Assembly (NCBI RefSeq): GCF_008923245.1
Contig: NZ_WBOS01000004.1
Span: forward strand, 62,001-126,000
Length of the DNA: 64,000 nt
Direction of reading: 5' to 3'
From: Cytobacillus depressus
GTDB lineage: Bacteria; Bacillota; Bacilli; Bacillales; Cytobacillaceae
Position 1 is the stretch's first letter, and the number at the start of each line of letters is the position of its first letter. Shown piece by piece: positions 35,212-44,083 of the stretch. The notes below the pieces were generated by a model. It did no database searches, had not been told where the DNA came from, and saw only the letters and a list, made by a program, of their open reading frames with translations. Both the position numbers and the translations under genes were made by a program.

Positions 35212-35977
35212 AAGGAAAAAGAAAAGCCATGATAAAGGTCATATTGATGAATCATGGCTGTTGCCATATGCAGATTTATTAACATTGCTGCTAGCCTTAT
35301 TTATTGTTCTTTTTGCTTCAAGCTCTGTTGACGCTCAAAAGTTTCAGGCACTTTCAAGAGCTTTAAATAGTGCCTTTTCAGGCGGGACGGGAATATTTGA
35401 TTTCCCAAGCCCTATGCCTGAAGGACAGATGCAGTCAACAAATGTAAAAGGTGATGACACAAAACATAAAGAGAATACGAAAGAAGCGATTGAACTTCTT
35501 GAGCAAGCAGAAAAGCGGGAGCTTGCCACGATTCAACAGAAAGTAAATTCCTATATTGAGATGAACCATTTAACTGAGAAGTTAAAAACATCATTAACCG
35601 ACGAAGGATTACTCGTCTCTATAAGGGATAATGTATTATTTTCTCCTGGCAGCGCAGATGTAAGAGATAAAGATTTAAAGGTAGCAAAGGAAATCGGGGA
35701 GCTTCTTGTCATGGAACCGCCAAGAAATATTATTATTAGCGGTCATACTGACAATGTTCCCATTGGAAATGCTCCATTTGAATCGAACTGGGAACTTAGT
35801 GTGATGCGCGCCATTAATTTTATGAAAATCGTCCTGCAAAATGAAAAGCTAGACCCAAGCTGGTTCAGTGCGAAGGGCTTTGGCGAATTTCAACCAGTCG
35901 CTTCAAATGATACGAGCGAAGGAAGAGCTAAAAACAGACGAGTAGAAATTTTAATATTACCTAGAACTATTAACTAA
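35204..35977 (+). CDS. motB: Flagellar motor stator protein MotB
   Basis: 257 residues. The proton-carrying Asp24 lies in the single membrane helix (PYADLLTLLLALFIVLFASS), and a C-terminal OmpA-like peptidoglycan-binding domain follows (ISGHTDNVPIGNAPFESNWELS ... NRRVEILI). GTG start overlaps motA by 8 bases, so translation is coupled. A plug/linker region of about 80 Lys/Glu-rich residues joins the two parts. Confidence 0.95.
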   Translation: MSRRKKKSHDKGHIDESWLLPYADLLTLLLALFIVLFASSSVDAQKFQALSRALNSAFSGGTGIFDFPSPMPEGQMQSTNVKGDDTKHKENTKEAIELLEQAEKRELATIQQKVNSYIEMNHLTEKLKTSLTDEGLLVSIRDNVLFSPGSADVRDKDLKVAKEIGELLVMEPPRNIIISGHTDNVPIGNAPFESNWELSVMRAINFMKIVLQNEKLDPSWFSAKGFGEFQPVASNDTSEGRAKNRRVEILILPRTIN

Positions 35978-35982
35978 ACCGC

Positions 35983-36017
35983 AAAAAAAAGGGAAATCAG
36001 CAAGTTAGCTGATTTCC
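35983..36017 (-). terminator. Terminator between motB and the convergent MFS gene
   Basis: GGAAATCAGC pairs with GCTGATTTCC; on the minus strand a run of eight T follows. It can end the MFS transcript. Confidence 0.8.
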
Positions 36018-36022
36018 GCCAA

Positions 36023-37234
36023 TTACACTTCTGAAGTCTTGCTACTAGCCTGAACGGTTTGGAGCAAGGCTGTTTTCTTTCCATGCAATAGATAATACCC
36101 GATCAGAGCAAGGAAAATGACTCCAACTAAAATGAAATATACAGTTGAAAAGCTTGTGTAGACTGCAACAATTCCAAGAACATAAGACCCAATGCCGATG
36201 CCAGTATCGAAAAATGTAAAGAATGTCGAAGTGGCCAATCCTCGTCTTGAAGGGTCAGAGTTTTTAATCGCGATTGTTTGTAAACAAGGAACAAGGCTTC
36301 CATATCCTAAGCCGATAATAGCCCCAGCAAGCAGGAATCCAAAAGTGGTAGTAGCTTGGCTAAGCAAAAACATTCCGATGGCAAATAAAATGATTGCCGG
36401 ATAGACGATCTTATTTTCCCCATACAGGTCAAACCATCTTCCAGTAAATGGACGGGAAATAAGCATAGCAGCAGCATAAACAACAAAGAAGAAGCTAGCT
36501 GCTTCGATTAATCCAAGCTCTTTCGCATAAACAGAAATAAACGCAAGAATCCCAGAATAGCTGACAGCAAGAATTCCTGCCACGATTGAAACTGGGATTG
36601 CTTTCTTCTCAAATAGGCTTGCCATTGATAATTTTGGCCGCTGAGCTGTTGTTAGCTTGGAAGAATTCCCCTTTGGTAGCTGAACAGCGAAGGAAAGAAG
36701 TAATGCTAGGAAGGATAAAACCGAACATAAAATAAACAGCAAGTTAAAGCTCCAGTACTGAATAATGGTTAAACCAGCAAATGGTCCTAAAACCATGGCT
36801 AAATTCATAAACATCGAATAGTAGCCGAGTCCTTCCCCTTTTCTTTCATTAGGGACAATGTCAGCGGCAATCGCACCAGCTGCTGTCGTCACCATTCCAA
36901 ACCCGATACCGTGAACGAAACGTAAAATTAGCAAAGTTGGAATGGTATTTGCCCAAAAATAAAAAATAGTGGATACAAAAAACAAGACCAATGCAATAAA
37001 AAGTATCTTTTTTCGACCAATTTCATCAAGCCACTTTCCTGATAATGGTCTGATGAGCACCGCTGCAATAAGGAAAACGGATGTAATAAGTCCGACCTGC
37101 GTACCGTCCCCCTTTAAATCATCCAATACATAAATCGGCAATGTCGTCAGCAAAATATAAAAGCCAATAAACATAAAAAAACTTGTAATGGAAATACTTA
37201 AAAAACCCTTTGTCCATAATGGTTGTTTCTTCAT
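36023..37234 (-). CDS. MFS multidrug-type efflux transporter
   Basis: 403 residues, 12 predicted helices. GKWLDEIGRKKILF (loop 2-3 signature) and GLGYYSMFMNLAMVLGPFAG (helix 5, motif C of antiporters) point to drug:H+ antiport. It lies 15 bases behind a MarR-family gene on the same strand and both would be controlled by that regulator. Resembles the YwoG/YfhI group. Substrate unknown. Confidence 0.85.
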   Translation of the reverse strand: MKKQPLWTKGFLSISITSFFMFIGFYILLTTLPIYVLDDLKGDGTQVGLITSVFLIAAVLIRPLSGKWLDEIGRKKILFIALVLFFVSTIFYFWANTIPTLLILRFVHGIGFGMVTTAAGAIAADIVPNERKGEGLGYYSMFMNLAMVLGPFAGLTIIQYWSFNLLFILCSVLSFLALLLSFAVQLPKGNSSKLTTAQRPKLSMASLFEKKAIPVSIVAGILAVSYSGILAFISVYAKELGLIEAASFFFVVYAAAMLISRPFTGRWFDLYGENKIVYPAIILFAIGMFLLSQATTTFGFLLAGAIIGLGYGSLVPCLQTIAIKNSDPSRRGLATSTFFTFFDTGIGIGSYVLGIVAVYTSFSTVYFILVGVIFLALIGYYLLHGKKTALLQTVQASSKTSEV

Positions 37235-37249
37235 TGATGTCCTCCTAAC

Positions 37250-37681
37250 TTAATCACAGAAAGTAACTGACATCTTTTTTAAAGTTGACAGCATTTCTGT
37301 GGTCTCTTGATCTGAAACATTTTTTAAAAATTGATCCTCGCATGTCCTTACAGCTTGATGCCAAGTTTCATACATACCTCTGGCTGCCTCTGTAAGAATA
37401 ATCTGTTTTTCCCGTTTGTCTGTTCCGGTTACTTTCGATATCCATCCGGATTTTTCCATTCTGGCTAATGTCCGAGTCATAGTCGGAGCCTCAACCCCAA
37501 GATAACGAGACAAGTCCTTTTGCGTTGCTGGTCCATTCGTCTTAAGCAAATAAATTATTGTCCATTGAGCTGTGTATATCCCAAGTGGAACTAAAGCTTC
37601 ATTCAAGGCTTTTGAAAAGTGCCGGCTAAATTGATTGATCGAATGAAAAAGATTATTTTGTATTGGATTCAAAAAAATCAC
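37250..37681 (-). CDS. MarR family transcriptional regulator
   Basis: 143 residues with a winged helix (QWTIIYLLKTNGPATQKDLSRYLGVEAPTM region and the wing KVTGTDKREKQIILT). It should repress its own operon with the efflux gene until a ligand or oxidant releases it. An AATTAG-N8-CTAATT dyad lies 7 bases upstream. No conserved N-terminal Cys of the OhrR type is present, so peroxide sensing is unlikely; C-terminal Cys142 is next to the last residue. Confidence 0.88.
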   Translation of the reverse strand: MIFLNPIQNNLFHSINQFSRHFSKALNEALVPLGIYTAQWTIIYLLKTNGPATQKDLSRYLGVEAPTMTRTLARMEKSGWISKVTGTDKREKQIILTEAARGMYETWHQAVRTCEDQFLKNVSDQETTEMLSTLKKMSVTFCD

Positions 37682-37688
37682 CTTTCGA

Positions 37689-37708
37689 AATTAGTTACCT
37701 AGCTAATT
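37689..37708. promoter_or_regulatory. Candidate MarR operator
   Basis: AATTAGTTACCTAGCTAATT: six-base arms around an 8-base centre, just upstream of the marR start, at the usual position and of usual size for this family. Confidence 0.6.
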
Positions 37709-37862
37709 ATATTGGGTTTTATTGTATTTGTCCAGCAAGGATTAGCTTGTAATCTTTATTAAAATTGGGAAAAGTAACTTCAGGGCATGAAAAGTTTTTT
37801 ATGAAACCTCGAGAAAAAATATTGCAAAACGCATAAACATATGTTTATAATATAGACAAAAG

Positions 37863-38055
37863 TTTAACTTTATTCAGCGGAAGTATCCTGCCGCTATAGT
37901 GGTGAGTTGAAGGCAAACAGTTATCCAATCCCGTGGTGGTTAAACTCGGCTGAATAAAGTTAAAGCCTCCGGCGGATGCCTCAGATTTTTTAAAGGCAAT
38001 TATCGAGCGAGCTCGATAAAAATCTGGGCGCAAATATGCCAAGGCATATTTGATT
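37863..38055 (+). repeat. Structured intergenic repeat upstream of psuK
   Basis: A 16-bp inverted repeat TTTAACTTTATTCAGC (37863-37878) / GCTGAATAAAGTTAAA (37949-37964) is followed by nested hairpins TTATCGAGC-GA-GCTCGATAA and AAATATGCC-AA-GGCATATTT. Composition and layout match an intergenic repeat I recall from other Bacillaceae genomes. It ends about 20 bases before the psuK ATG, so it will be part of the psuK leader if transcription starts upstream. No gene in 37682-38074. Confidence 0.7.
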
Positions 38056-38074
38056 AGATAAGGGCTGAATAGTT

Positions 38075-39172
38075 ATGAATCAAAAAGAATCGTTAATATT
38101 GCAGCTTATTGAAGAAAATCCTTTTATCTCACAAAATGAAATCTCAGATAAAACAGGATTGTCACGGTCAGCAGTTGCCGGCTATATTTCATCTTTAACG
38201 AAAGAAGGAAGGCTTCTAGGCAGAGCATATGTGCTTCCGAAAAGGAAACATATCGTTTGTATTGGCGGATCGAATGTGGATAGGAAAATACAGACACTCA
38301 ACACGCTCCAGCTTGGTACATCGAATCCTGCTGAAAGCTCGCAATCATTTGGCGGAGTGGCAAGAAATATTGCCGAGAACCTCGGAAGATTAGGTTGTGA
38401 TGTCGCTCTTATGACTGCAGTCGGTGAGGATCGGGAAGGTGAGTGGCTGCTGGATCATACAAAATCCTATGCAGACATCAGCCCATCCCAAGCTTACTCG
38501 AATGCTGCTACTGGAACATATACTGCTGTTTTAGATCATGAGGGTGAAATGGCAATTGCTTTAGCTGACATGTCTATCTATGATTTGGTGGACATCGACT
38601 TTGTCGAGAGAAAATGGGGACATATTGCTTCATCTGATTTAGTTGTCATTGATACGAATTTTCCAGCTGATGTCATTAAGCAGCTAATCGTTCGTTGTCA
38701 TGAAGCAAATATTCCAGTTTGTATCACACCTGTCTCTGCGCCAAAAATAAAGAAGCTGCCAAAAAGCTTGGCTGGAGTCACGTGGCTAATTGCCAATGAG
38801 GGTGAGGCTGAGGCCTTATCTGAAATGGAAATTAAGAATGCTGATGACTTTTTCAAGGCAGCAGAAAAAATCCTTGAAAAAGGCGTAGAAAAGGTCATTA
38901 TCACTAGAGGAGATAAGGGGCTCATTTACTCCACACAAAATGGAGAGTCTGGAACAGTCCTTCCGCCAAAAATTCAAGTGGAAGATGTAACAGGTGCTGG
39001 GGATTCTCTTGTCTCAGGAATGATGTATGCCTATTTAAAAGGATTAGATATCGAAAATGCTTGTAAAATTGGAATTTCCTGTTCCATTATTACACTGCAA
39101 TCTCACGAAACCGTTAATCCGAATTTAAATCAAGTTCATTTACAAGAAACATTTAACAAATACTTTAAATAA
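38075..39172 (+). CDS. psuK: Pseudouridine kinase with N-terminal winged helix (PfkB family)
   Basis: 365 residues. Residues 1-55 form a winged HTH (NPFISQNEISDKTGLSRSAVAGYISSL); from about 60 a PfkB sugar kinase domain follows (IVCIGGSNVDRKIQ, FGGVARNIAENLGRLG, VTGAGDSLVSG with the catalytic Asp). It phosphorylates pseudouridine, and the HTH may regulate the operon. The psuG gene follows after 15 bases, giving the complete two-enzyme route to uracil and ribose 5-phosphate. Confidence 0.9.
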   Translation: MNQKESLILQLIEENPFISQNEISDKTGLSRSAVAGYISSLTKEGRLLGRAYVLPKRKHIVCIGGSNVDRKIQTLNTLQLGTSNPAESSQSFGGVARNIAENLGRLGCDVALMTAVGEDREGEWLLDHTKSYADISPSQAYSNAATGTYTAVLDHEGEMAIALADMSIYDLVDIDFVERKWGHIASSDLVVIDTNFPADVIKQLIVRCHEANIPVCITPVSAPKIKKLPKSLAGVTWLIANEGEAEALSEMEIKNADDFFKAAEKILEKGVEKVIITRGDKGLIYSTQNGESGTVLPPKIQVEDVTGAGDSLVSGMMYAYLKGLDIENACKIGISCSIITLQSHETVNPNLNQVHLQETFNKYFK

Positions 39173-39187
39173 GGGAGTTTTGTCATT

Positions 39188-40099
39188 ATGTTAGAAAACT
39201 GGTTAGAATATTCAGCTGAGGTTCAAGAAGCTAAGAAAGCAAACAAACCGATCGTAGCCTTAGAATCAACAATTATTTCTCACGGTATGCCATACCCACA
39301 AAACGTGCAAACAGCGAGAGAAGTAGAAGACATTATCCGCAAGAACGGTGCGGTACCAGCAACAATTGCCATTTTAAATGGAAAAATTAAAATCGGTCTT
39401 TCAGATGAAGAATTAGAATACCTAGGTCAAGCCAAGGATGTAGCAAAGGCTAGCCGCCGTGATCTAGCGTACCTAGTAGCGCAAAAGAAAAATGGTGCGA
39501 CAACAGTTGCTACGACAATGATTTGCGCAGAACTTGCTGGCATTGAAGTATTCGTTACAGGCGGTATCGGTGGCGTTCACCGTGAAGCAGAAACAACTAT
39601 GGATATTTCTGCAGACCTTCAAGAATTAGCACAAACAAATGTTGCAGTAATTTGTGCAGGTGCAAAATCAATTCTTGATATCGGCCTAACATTAGAGTAC
39701 TTAGAAACACACGGTGTTCCTGTTGTTGGATATGAAACAGATGTCCTTCCTGCATTCTATACACGCACTAGCTCATTTGGATTACACCAACGTGTAGACA
39801 CTGCTGAAGATGCAGCTGCGATTATCCGTACAAAATGGGAGCTTGGCTTAAACGGCGGTCTTGTGATTGCTAACCCAATTCCTGAAGCAGATGCATTAGA
39901 AGAATCATTCATCACAAATGTGATTGAATCTGCGTTAAAAGAAGCGAAAGAAAACAATATCGCTGGTAAAGAAGTAACTCCATTCCTATTAGGAAAAGTT
40001 AAAGAGCTTACAGAAGGTACAAGCTTAACAGCTAATATTGCTCTTGTTAAGAATAATGCTGAAGTTGGTTCAAGAATTGCTGTGAGCTTGCAGAAATAA
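39188..40099 (+). CDS. psuG: Pseudouridine-5'-phosphate glycosidase
   Basis: 303 residues, cleaves the C-C bond of pseudouridine 5'-phosphate to uracil and ribose 5-phosphate. [16 protein letters not shown] holds the catalytic Glu, [14 protein letters not shown] the substrate-binding loop and [11 protein letters not shown] the Schiff-base Lys. Full length for the family. SD AAGGGAG is about 10 bases before the ATG. Confidence 0.95.
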   Translation: MLENWLEYSAEVQEAKKANKPIVALESTIISHGMPYPQNVQTAREVEDIIRKNGAVPATIAILNGKIKIGLSDEELEYLGQAKDVAKASRRDLAYLVAQKKNGATTVATTMICAELAGIEVFVTGGIGGVHREAETTMDISADLQELAQTNVAVICAGAKSILDIGLTLEYLETHGVPVVGYETDVLPAFYTRTSSFGLHQRVDTAEDAAAIIRTKWELGLNGGLVIANPIPEADALEESFITNVIESALKEAKENNIAGKEVTPFLLGKVKELTEGTSLTANIALVKNNAEVGSRIAVSLQK

Positions 40100-40111
40100 T
40101 AAATCTTTTTT

Positions 40112-40163
40112 AAAAATGCCAGGTCCGATCGGTTATTAATTGCCGAGGGGACTTGGCATTTTT
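40112..40163 (+). terminator. Terminator after psuG
   Basis: AAAAATGCCAGGTCC pairs with GGGGACTTGGCATTTTT, with a long loop. Confidence 0.8.
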
Positions 40164-40169
40164 AGTTTG

Positions 40170-40793
40170 TTATTGGATTTCTGTTCGATGTGCGGTTAAG
40201 ACGTATCGATAAGGGGCATCGCCAATATATGTAAAGGGATAGCAGGTGGAGACAGTTAGTGTTTCATTCGGTGCAGTAGATTTAATGACTGTTGGATCAT
40301 TTGCCTCAACAATTTGTGAGCCGGTAATTTCATAGCTAAAGGAACCGTAGGGCATAATGACTTGAAAGATATCCCCGTTTTTTAATTCTCCCATCCGGCG
40401 AAAAACGGTTTCACGATGGCCAGAAAGAAGAATTTGATCAGGCTGTCCCGGAAGAGCTGTACTGGAATAGTGGCCAACCCCTTTTTGCAATTCGTATTCG
40501 CTTGTGCCTTCAACAATGGGGAGTTCAGCTTGGAGTTTAGGGATTTCTAGAATTCCGATAACCTCACCCTTTTGAAAAGAATAATTCATTTCTTGGTTGT
40601 TTTGGGGATCGGAGAGAGGCTCCCATTGTGGAATATCTTTGCCGATTCGAACTTTCTTTTTAGCTTCTTTTAAAGATATTTCTGTATTTTTTTCAAGAGA
40701 ATAAATATCATTTAAGGAGTAAAGGACAAGCCCAATCCCTGTGAAAATGAAAATAGAAGCAAAAATAAGAAATAGAAGTTTCTTTGTTTTCAC
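40170..40793 (-). CDS. srtD: Class D sortase
   Basis: 207 residues, an N-terminal membrane anchor (about 7-28) and a sortase barrel. Catalytic His in LLSGHRETVF (about 125), Cys184 in VSTCYPF and Arg196 in PYRYVLTAH are present. Class D enzymes cleave LPxTA-type signals; a gene 3.3 kb away (44084) encodes such a signal (LPSTA). It is transcribed directly behind a SinR-like regulator with no gap, so it is probably part of the biofilm locus. This resembles B. subtilis YhcS. Confidence 0.88.
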   Translation of the reverse strand: MKTKKLLFLIFASIFIFTGIGLVLYSLNDIYSLEKNTEISLKEAKKKVRIGKDIPQWEPLSDPQNNQEMNYSFQKGEVIGILEIPKLQAELPIVEGTSEYELQKGVGHYSSTALPGQPDQILLSGHRETVFRRMGELKNGDIFQVIMPYGSFSYEITGSQIVEANDPTVIKSTAPNETLTVSTCYPFTYIGDAPYRYVLTAHRTEIQ

Positions 40794-41138
40794 TTATTCA
40801 TGGCCTCCGTTCATTTTCTTAAATTTAATGAAATCTAAATAATAGGCAAAATCCTCCTTCGTGACTCCATTTTCAATCGCATGTTGAACGAGTTCCATCC
40901 ATTCGCTATCGACATGATTAACATCAAAGTCATCACTATTTTTCCTTTGATCCAATAAATCCTCTACATCTGTACTAAGTGTTTTTGCCAATCGAGATAA
41001 AACCTGCAAAGACGGATTTTGTTGGATGCCTCTTTCAATGTAGCTTAAGTAAGATTTTGATACGCCTGCTTTTTCGGAAAGCTCATTAATGGAAAGCCCT
41101 TTTTCCATTCTTAATCTCTTAATACGCATGCCAACCAT
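40794..41138 (-). CDS. SinR-like regulator (XRE HTH plus SinI-like domain)
   Basis: 114 residues. N-terminal HTH (RIKRLRMEKGLSINELSEKAG) with GIQQNPSLQVLSRLAK as in SinR, and a C-terminal interaction helix pair DSEWMELVQHAIENGVTKED that pairs with SinI-type partners. It is a paralogue of the sinR gene at 45994 and is the first gene of an operon with srtD. It could bind the same GTTCT boxes or form mixed dimers with SinR, as SlrR does in B. subtilis. Confidence 0.85.
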   Translation of the reverse strand: MVGMRIKRLRMEKGLSINELSEKAGVSKSYLSYIERGIQQNPSLQVLSRLAKTLSTDVEDLLDQRKNSDDFDVNHVDSEWMELVQHAIENGVTKEDFAYYLDFIKFKKMNGGHE

Positions 41139-41330
41139 ATATTTTATCTCCTTTTACTTAGTGTCTCATAAAATTCATTATAACGAACAATATATTCATT
41201 AAAAAATACAAAATATTAAGAAAAATAGAGTATTCCGAAGGGAAACAATGAAAAGTGTTCTTTAAAGTGAAAAAACGGTAAAATTCATTATTTTTAAAAA
41301 CAGGAATTTTAGACTATGCTCGCATCAACG

Positions 41331-41346
41331 GTTCTGTAAAAAGAAC
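41331..41346. promoter_or_regulatory. SinR-type operator dyad before the zinc-ribbon gene
   Basis: GTTCTGTAAAAAGAAC, that is GTTCT-N6-AGAAC. A single GTTCTTT box lies 74 bp upstream at 41257. Confidence 0.65.
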
Positions 41347-41375
41347 AAAATAAAAATGCTCGGGTGGTGCTTATA

Positions 41376-41573
41376 ATGTATCAAAAACACTGTGATCAAT
41401 GTCATCGGTCTTCTTTCAGCAGCAGTGAATTAGGGGGATGGCTCTGTCCAGTTTGCGGAAAGGATTTAACGAAGTACCCGTTTTTTGATGCAATGACTCT
41501 AGAAAGAATTCATATAAAGGCAATTCCATACCATAAGAAGATAGAAAAATACACTTTTAAACATATAAGGTAA
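41376..41573 (+). CDS. Small zinc-ribbon protein
   Basis: 65 residues with two CxxC pairs (YQKHCDQCHRSS and WLCPVCGKDL) and a basic C-terminus (HIKAIPYHKKIEKYTFKHIR). I start at ATG 41376 after GGGTGGTG; GTG 41364 is also open. Its upstream region is laid out like that of tapA: GTTCTTT, about 83 bp, then a dyad ending AAAGAAC. So it probably belongs to the SinR regulon. Biochemical role unknown. Confidence 0.7.
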   Translation: MYQKHCDQCHRSSFSSSELGGWLCPVCGKDLTKYPFFDAMTLERIHIKAIPYHKKIEKYTFKHIR

Positions 41574-41580
41574 TAAAGTC

Positions 41581-41630
41581 AAAGTATTTCTTTAAGGGGT
41601 AAAATCCCTTCGAAGAATACTTTTTTATTT
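41581..41630 (+). terminator. Terminator after the zinc-ribbon gene
   Basis: AAAGTATT...AAGGG pairs with CCCTT..AATACTTT, followed by T-rich sequence. The rest of 41574-41878 is the tapA control region. Confidence 0.75.
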
Positions 41631-41644
41631 TTGGTTACATGTCT

Positions 41645-41660
41645 GTTCTGTGAAAAGAAC
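41645..41660. promoter_or_regulatory. SinR-type operator dyad upstream of tapA (distal)
   Basis: GTTCTGTGAAAAGAAC, GTTCT-N6-AGAAC, with another GTTCT six bases beyond and a GTTCTTT box at 41730. Confidence 0.68.
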
Positions 41661-41804
41661 AAAAATGTTCTAAATAAATTACAAAATAGTTAGAAAATAA
41701 GAGTAATTCCAAGATAATAAGCAGAAAATGTTCTTTATATCGAAAAAACGGGCTTTTTTCGGGTTTTTCAATTTAAGATTTATCACATATACTCAGTTCA
41801 TGAA

Positions 41805-41820
41805 GTTCGTTAAAAAGAAC
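41805..41820. promoter_or_regulatory. SinR-type operator dyad upstream of tapA (proximal)
   Basis: GTTCGTTAAAAAGAAC, one mismatch in the left arm, same N6 spacing. It lies about 40 bases before the tapA SD, in a position to block transcription. Confidence 0.62.
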
Positions 41821-41878
41821 GACAAGAAAATAAAACGCATGTCTTTTAAAAGGAGGGATACCCATTCGATCTAAAAGA

Positions 41879-42628
41879 ATGAAAAAATTTAAAAATAGAA
41901 CGAAAACCTTATGGATCCCACTAAAGCTCTTTGCTGCATGGATTTTGCTAATCAATATTATGTCGCAAATAAGCGGATTCACAAATGCTGCCTTTAATGA
42001 TGTGGAAACAATTGAATTCAGTATAAAAGCTGAATGGGAACCTGAAGAAGAACCTAGTTCAGGCGAAAATGAAATATGGGATAAAAGTTCTTTAAAGTTT
42101 TCTGGCGAAGTAGGATTTGATGGCCATAATATATTTGCGCAAATTATAAATGGTGGTTCCGACATGAAAATTGATGGAAGGTATGAGGTCTACTTTATAG
42201 ACAGTGGGAACCCCAAAAATGGAGAACGATTGTTTAAAGGTACCTTTAGTCCACTTAAATCAAAAAATGATACTCAATTAACTTTCATTCCAACTAAAAG
42301 TGGCATCTATAAGTTTAAAGCTTTACAGCATGAAAAGCATCCAGGAAAAGGAGAACTTTGGAGTGAAAGTATCAAAGTTACTTTAACTCAACAACTTAAT
42401 AATTTACCTGTACAACAACTTGAAGAAACTCCGATAGAAAAACAATTTGAAGAAGTTGAAGTTTCTAATCCAGTTACAGATCAATCAGATGAAATGATAA
42501 AAGATTCTGAGGAAGAAAATAAACAAGATGCTTCAAGTGAAAATCAAGCTTACTCAGAAGATAAAAATACTACAGAAGTAAATAATTCAAGTGAGAATTT
42601 GCAAGAAACAACTTCTGAAAATGATTAG
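41879..42628 (+). CDS. tapA: TapA, amyloid fibre assembly/anchoring protein
   Basis: 249 residues. N-terminal signal/membrane segment (TLWIPLKLFAAWILLINIMSQ) ending FTNAAFNDVET, which resembles the SipW-type cleavage context of TasA, then a beta-rich domain (SLKFSGEVGFDGHNIFAQIING), then a Glu/Asn/Ser-rich disordered tail of about 80 residues. It nucleates and anchors TasA fibres. The first ATG (41879) is about 20 bases from the only SD (AAGGAGGG, 41850-41857). An in-frame ATT at 41864 sits at the proper 6-base spacing and may be the real start, adding five residues. Promoter region has SinR dyads. Confidence 0.85.
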   Translation: MKKFKNRTKTLWIPLKLFAAWILLINIMSQISGFTNAAFNDVETIEFSIKAEWEPEEEPSSGENEIWDKSSLKFSGEVGFDGHNIFAQIINGGSDMKIDGRYEVYFIDSGNPKNGERLFKGTFSPLKSKNDTQLTFIPTKSGIYKFKALQHEKHPGKGELWSESIKVTLTQQLNNLPVQQLEETPIEKQFEEVEVSNPVTDQSDEMIKDSEEENKQDASSENQAYSEDKNTTEVNNSSENLQETTSEND

Positions 42629-42639
42629 GAGGGAACCCT

Positions 42640-43209
42640 TTGAAAAAGGTTTTAAAAATAATTAGCAATCTACTGACAATCGTTTTGTTTTTAAATTTAA
42701 TTCTAATGGTCTTTCTAGTAATTTCTTCAAAGGCATCCGGAGGAGAGCCGCAAATATTTGGAAATCAGCTGAAGTCAGTCTTATCTGGATCAATGGAACC
42801 AACCTTTAAAACAGGTTCAGTCATAGCAGTAAAGCCAGTAGAGGATCCATCTATTCTAAAAGAACAGGATGTAATCACCTTCGTTCAAGAAGATGGCAGT
42901 CTTGTCACTCATAGAATTATGGAAGTAATCAATAATGGTGAAAACATTATGTTTAAAACTAAGGGTGATAACAACGGGGACATGGATACCCAGCCAGTCT
43001 TAGCCCAAAATGTGAAAGCTGTATACACAGGATTTACAATTCCTTATTTAGGATATTTTATAGACTTTGCTAAATCAAGCAAAGGAACTGCCATGCTACT
43101 AATCATACCGGGGCTAATGTTACTAGGATACTCTTCATTAACAATCTATCAAGCTATTAGAGAAATTGATAAACGTAGTTTGCCAAAAGAAGATGAAAAG
43201 CCAGCTTAA
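42640..43209 (+). CDS. sipW: Signal peptidase I, ER type (SipW)
   Basis: 189 residues. Membrane helices near 10-30 and 145-165; catalytic Ser51 in VLSGSMEPTF and His91 in LVTHRIMEV, the Ser/His arrangement of ER-type signal peptidases rather than the Ser/Lys dyad. It processes TasA and TapA. It sits between tapA and tasA, with GGAGGG before the start, as in the B. subtilis operon. Confidence 0.93.
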   Translation: MKKVLKIISNLLTIVLFLNLILMVFLVISSKASGGEPQIFGNQLKSVLSGSMEPTFKTGSVIAVKPVEDPSILKEQDVITFVQEDGSLVTHRIMEVINNGENIMFKTKGDNNGDMDTQPVLAQNVKAVYTGFTIPYLGYFIDFAKSSKGTAMLLIIPGLMLLGYSSLTIYQAIREIDKRSLPKEDEKPA

Positions 43210-43301
43210 CATTGATTGAATTCTTTATGGAGACATAGAGGTCAATATAAAAAATTACATACCTCGTAAACAACGAGGGAGAAACCAAGGAGGAAGAAAA
43301 A

Positions 43302-44006
43302 ATGTCAATCAAAAAGAAATTAGGTTTAGGGGTAGCATCAGCAGCTTTGGGATTATCATTAATTGGTGGGGGAACTTGGGCAGCATTTAACGATATTGAA
43401 ACTATGACCAACAGTTTTACTGCTGGGGTACTCGATTTAGGAATTGATGGTGCAGCAACAGGTCAAATAAATGTAAGTAAGCTGGTTCCTGGAGACAAAA
43501 TCAAAAGAACGTTCAAAATTACAAATAATGGAAACGTCGATATTGATAAAGTTTACCTAACAACAGTAGCAAATTTCACTCAGGGGGCAAGAGGTGCTGA
43601 TGGAGCAGTTCCTGGAAATAGTAATCCCAATGATTTTCTAAAACAATTTAAAATCACAGTCTATAAAGCAGATGGTACAGATTTATTAAAAAATATTACA
43701 ACACAAACAACTGTAGGTAATCAAACATATAAGTCACTTTATGACTTTGCTGAAGCAACGAAAAGTGGAACAAAGTTCAACATTACAACTGGTAACGGAT
43801 TACCTAATAAACCAGCTAGTGATCCAACAAGCCCAGATTTCGATGGTATTGACGCTGATGAAATAACAATGGAGCTTGAATTTTTTGACGATCAATCAAA
43901 AACTAATGGTGAATATAATCAAAATAAATACATGGGCAACGGTGTAGTATTAGACTTTACGTTTGAGGCTACACAAAAACAAGGAGTAGAAAGAACTAAC
44001 GACTAA
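43302..44006 (+). CDS. tasA: TasA/camelysin family biofilm fibre protein
   Basis: 234 residues. Signal peptide (KKKLGLGVASAALGLSLIGGGTW) cleaved before AAFNDIET, then the TasA/M73 jelly-roll domain (NSFTAGVLDLGIDG, LVPGDKIKRTFKITNNGNVDIDKVYL). It forms the main extracellular amyloid-like fibre. A small hairpin (ACCTCG...CGAGG) lies just before its SD AAGGAGGAAG, which may stabilise the tasA message. A terminator-like hairpin follows, before the sortase-substrate gene. Confidence 0.93.
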   Translation: MSIKKKLGLGVASAALGLSLIGGGTWAAFNDIETMTNSFTAGVLDLGIDGAATGQINVSKLVPGDKIKRTFKITNNGNVDIDKVYLTTVANFTQGARGADGAVPGNSNPNDFLKQFKITVYKADGTDLLKNITTQTTVGNQTYKSLYDFAEATKSGTKFNITTGNGLPNKPASDPTSPDFDGIDADEITMELEFFDDQSKTNGEYNQNKYMGNGVVLDFTFEATQKQGVERTND

Positions 44007-44022
44007 ATCAATAATATAAAAG

Positions 44023-44049
44023 AAGGGTGGGTAATTTAACCCACCCTTT
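44023..44049 (+). terminator. Terminator after tasA
   Basis: AAGGGTGGGT pairs perfectly with ACCCACCCTT, followed by TGAAGGG, so the T-run is weak; partial termination seems likely. Confidence 0.65.
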
Positions 44050-44083
44050 GAAGGGTTAATAAACTTTATCTGCGAGGGTAATT

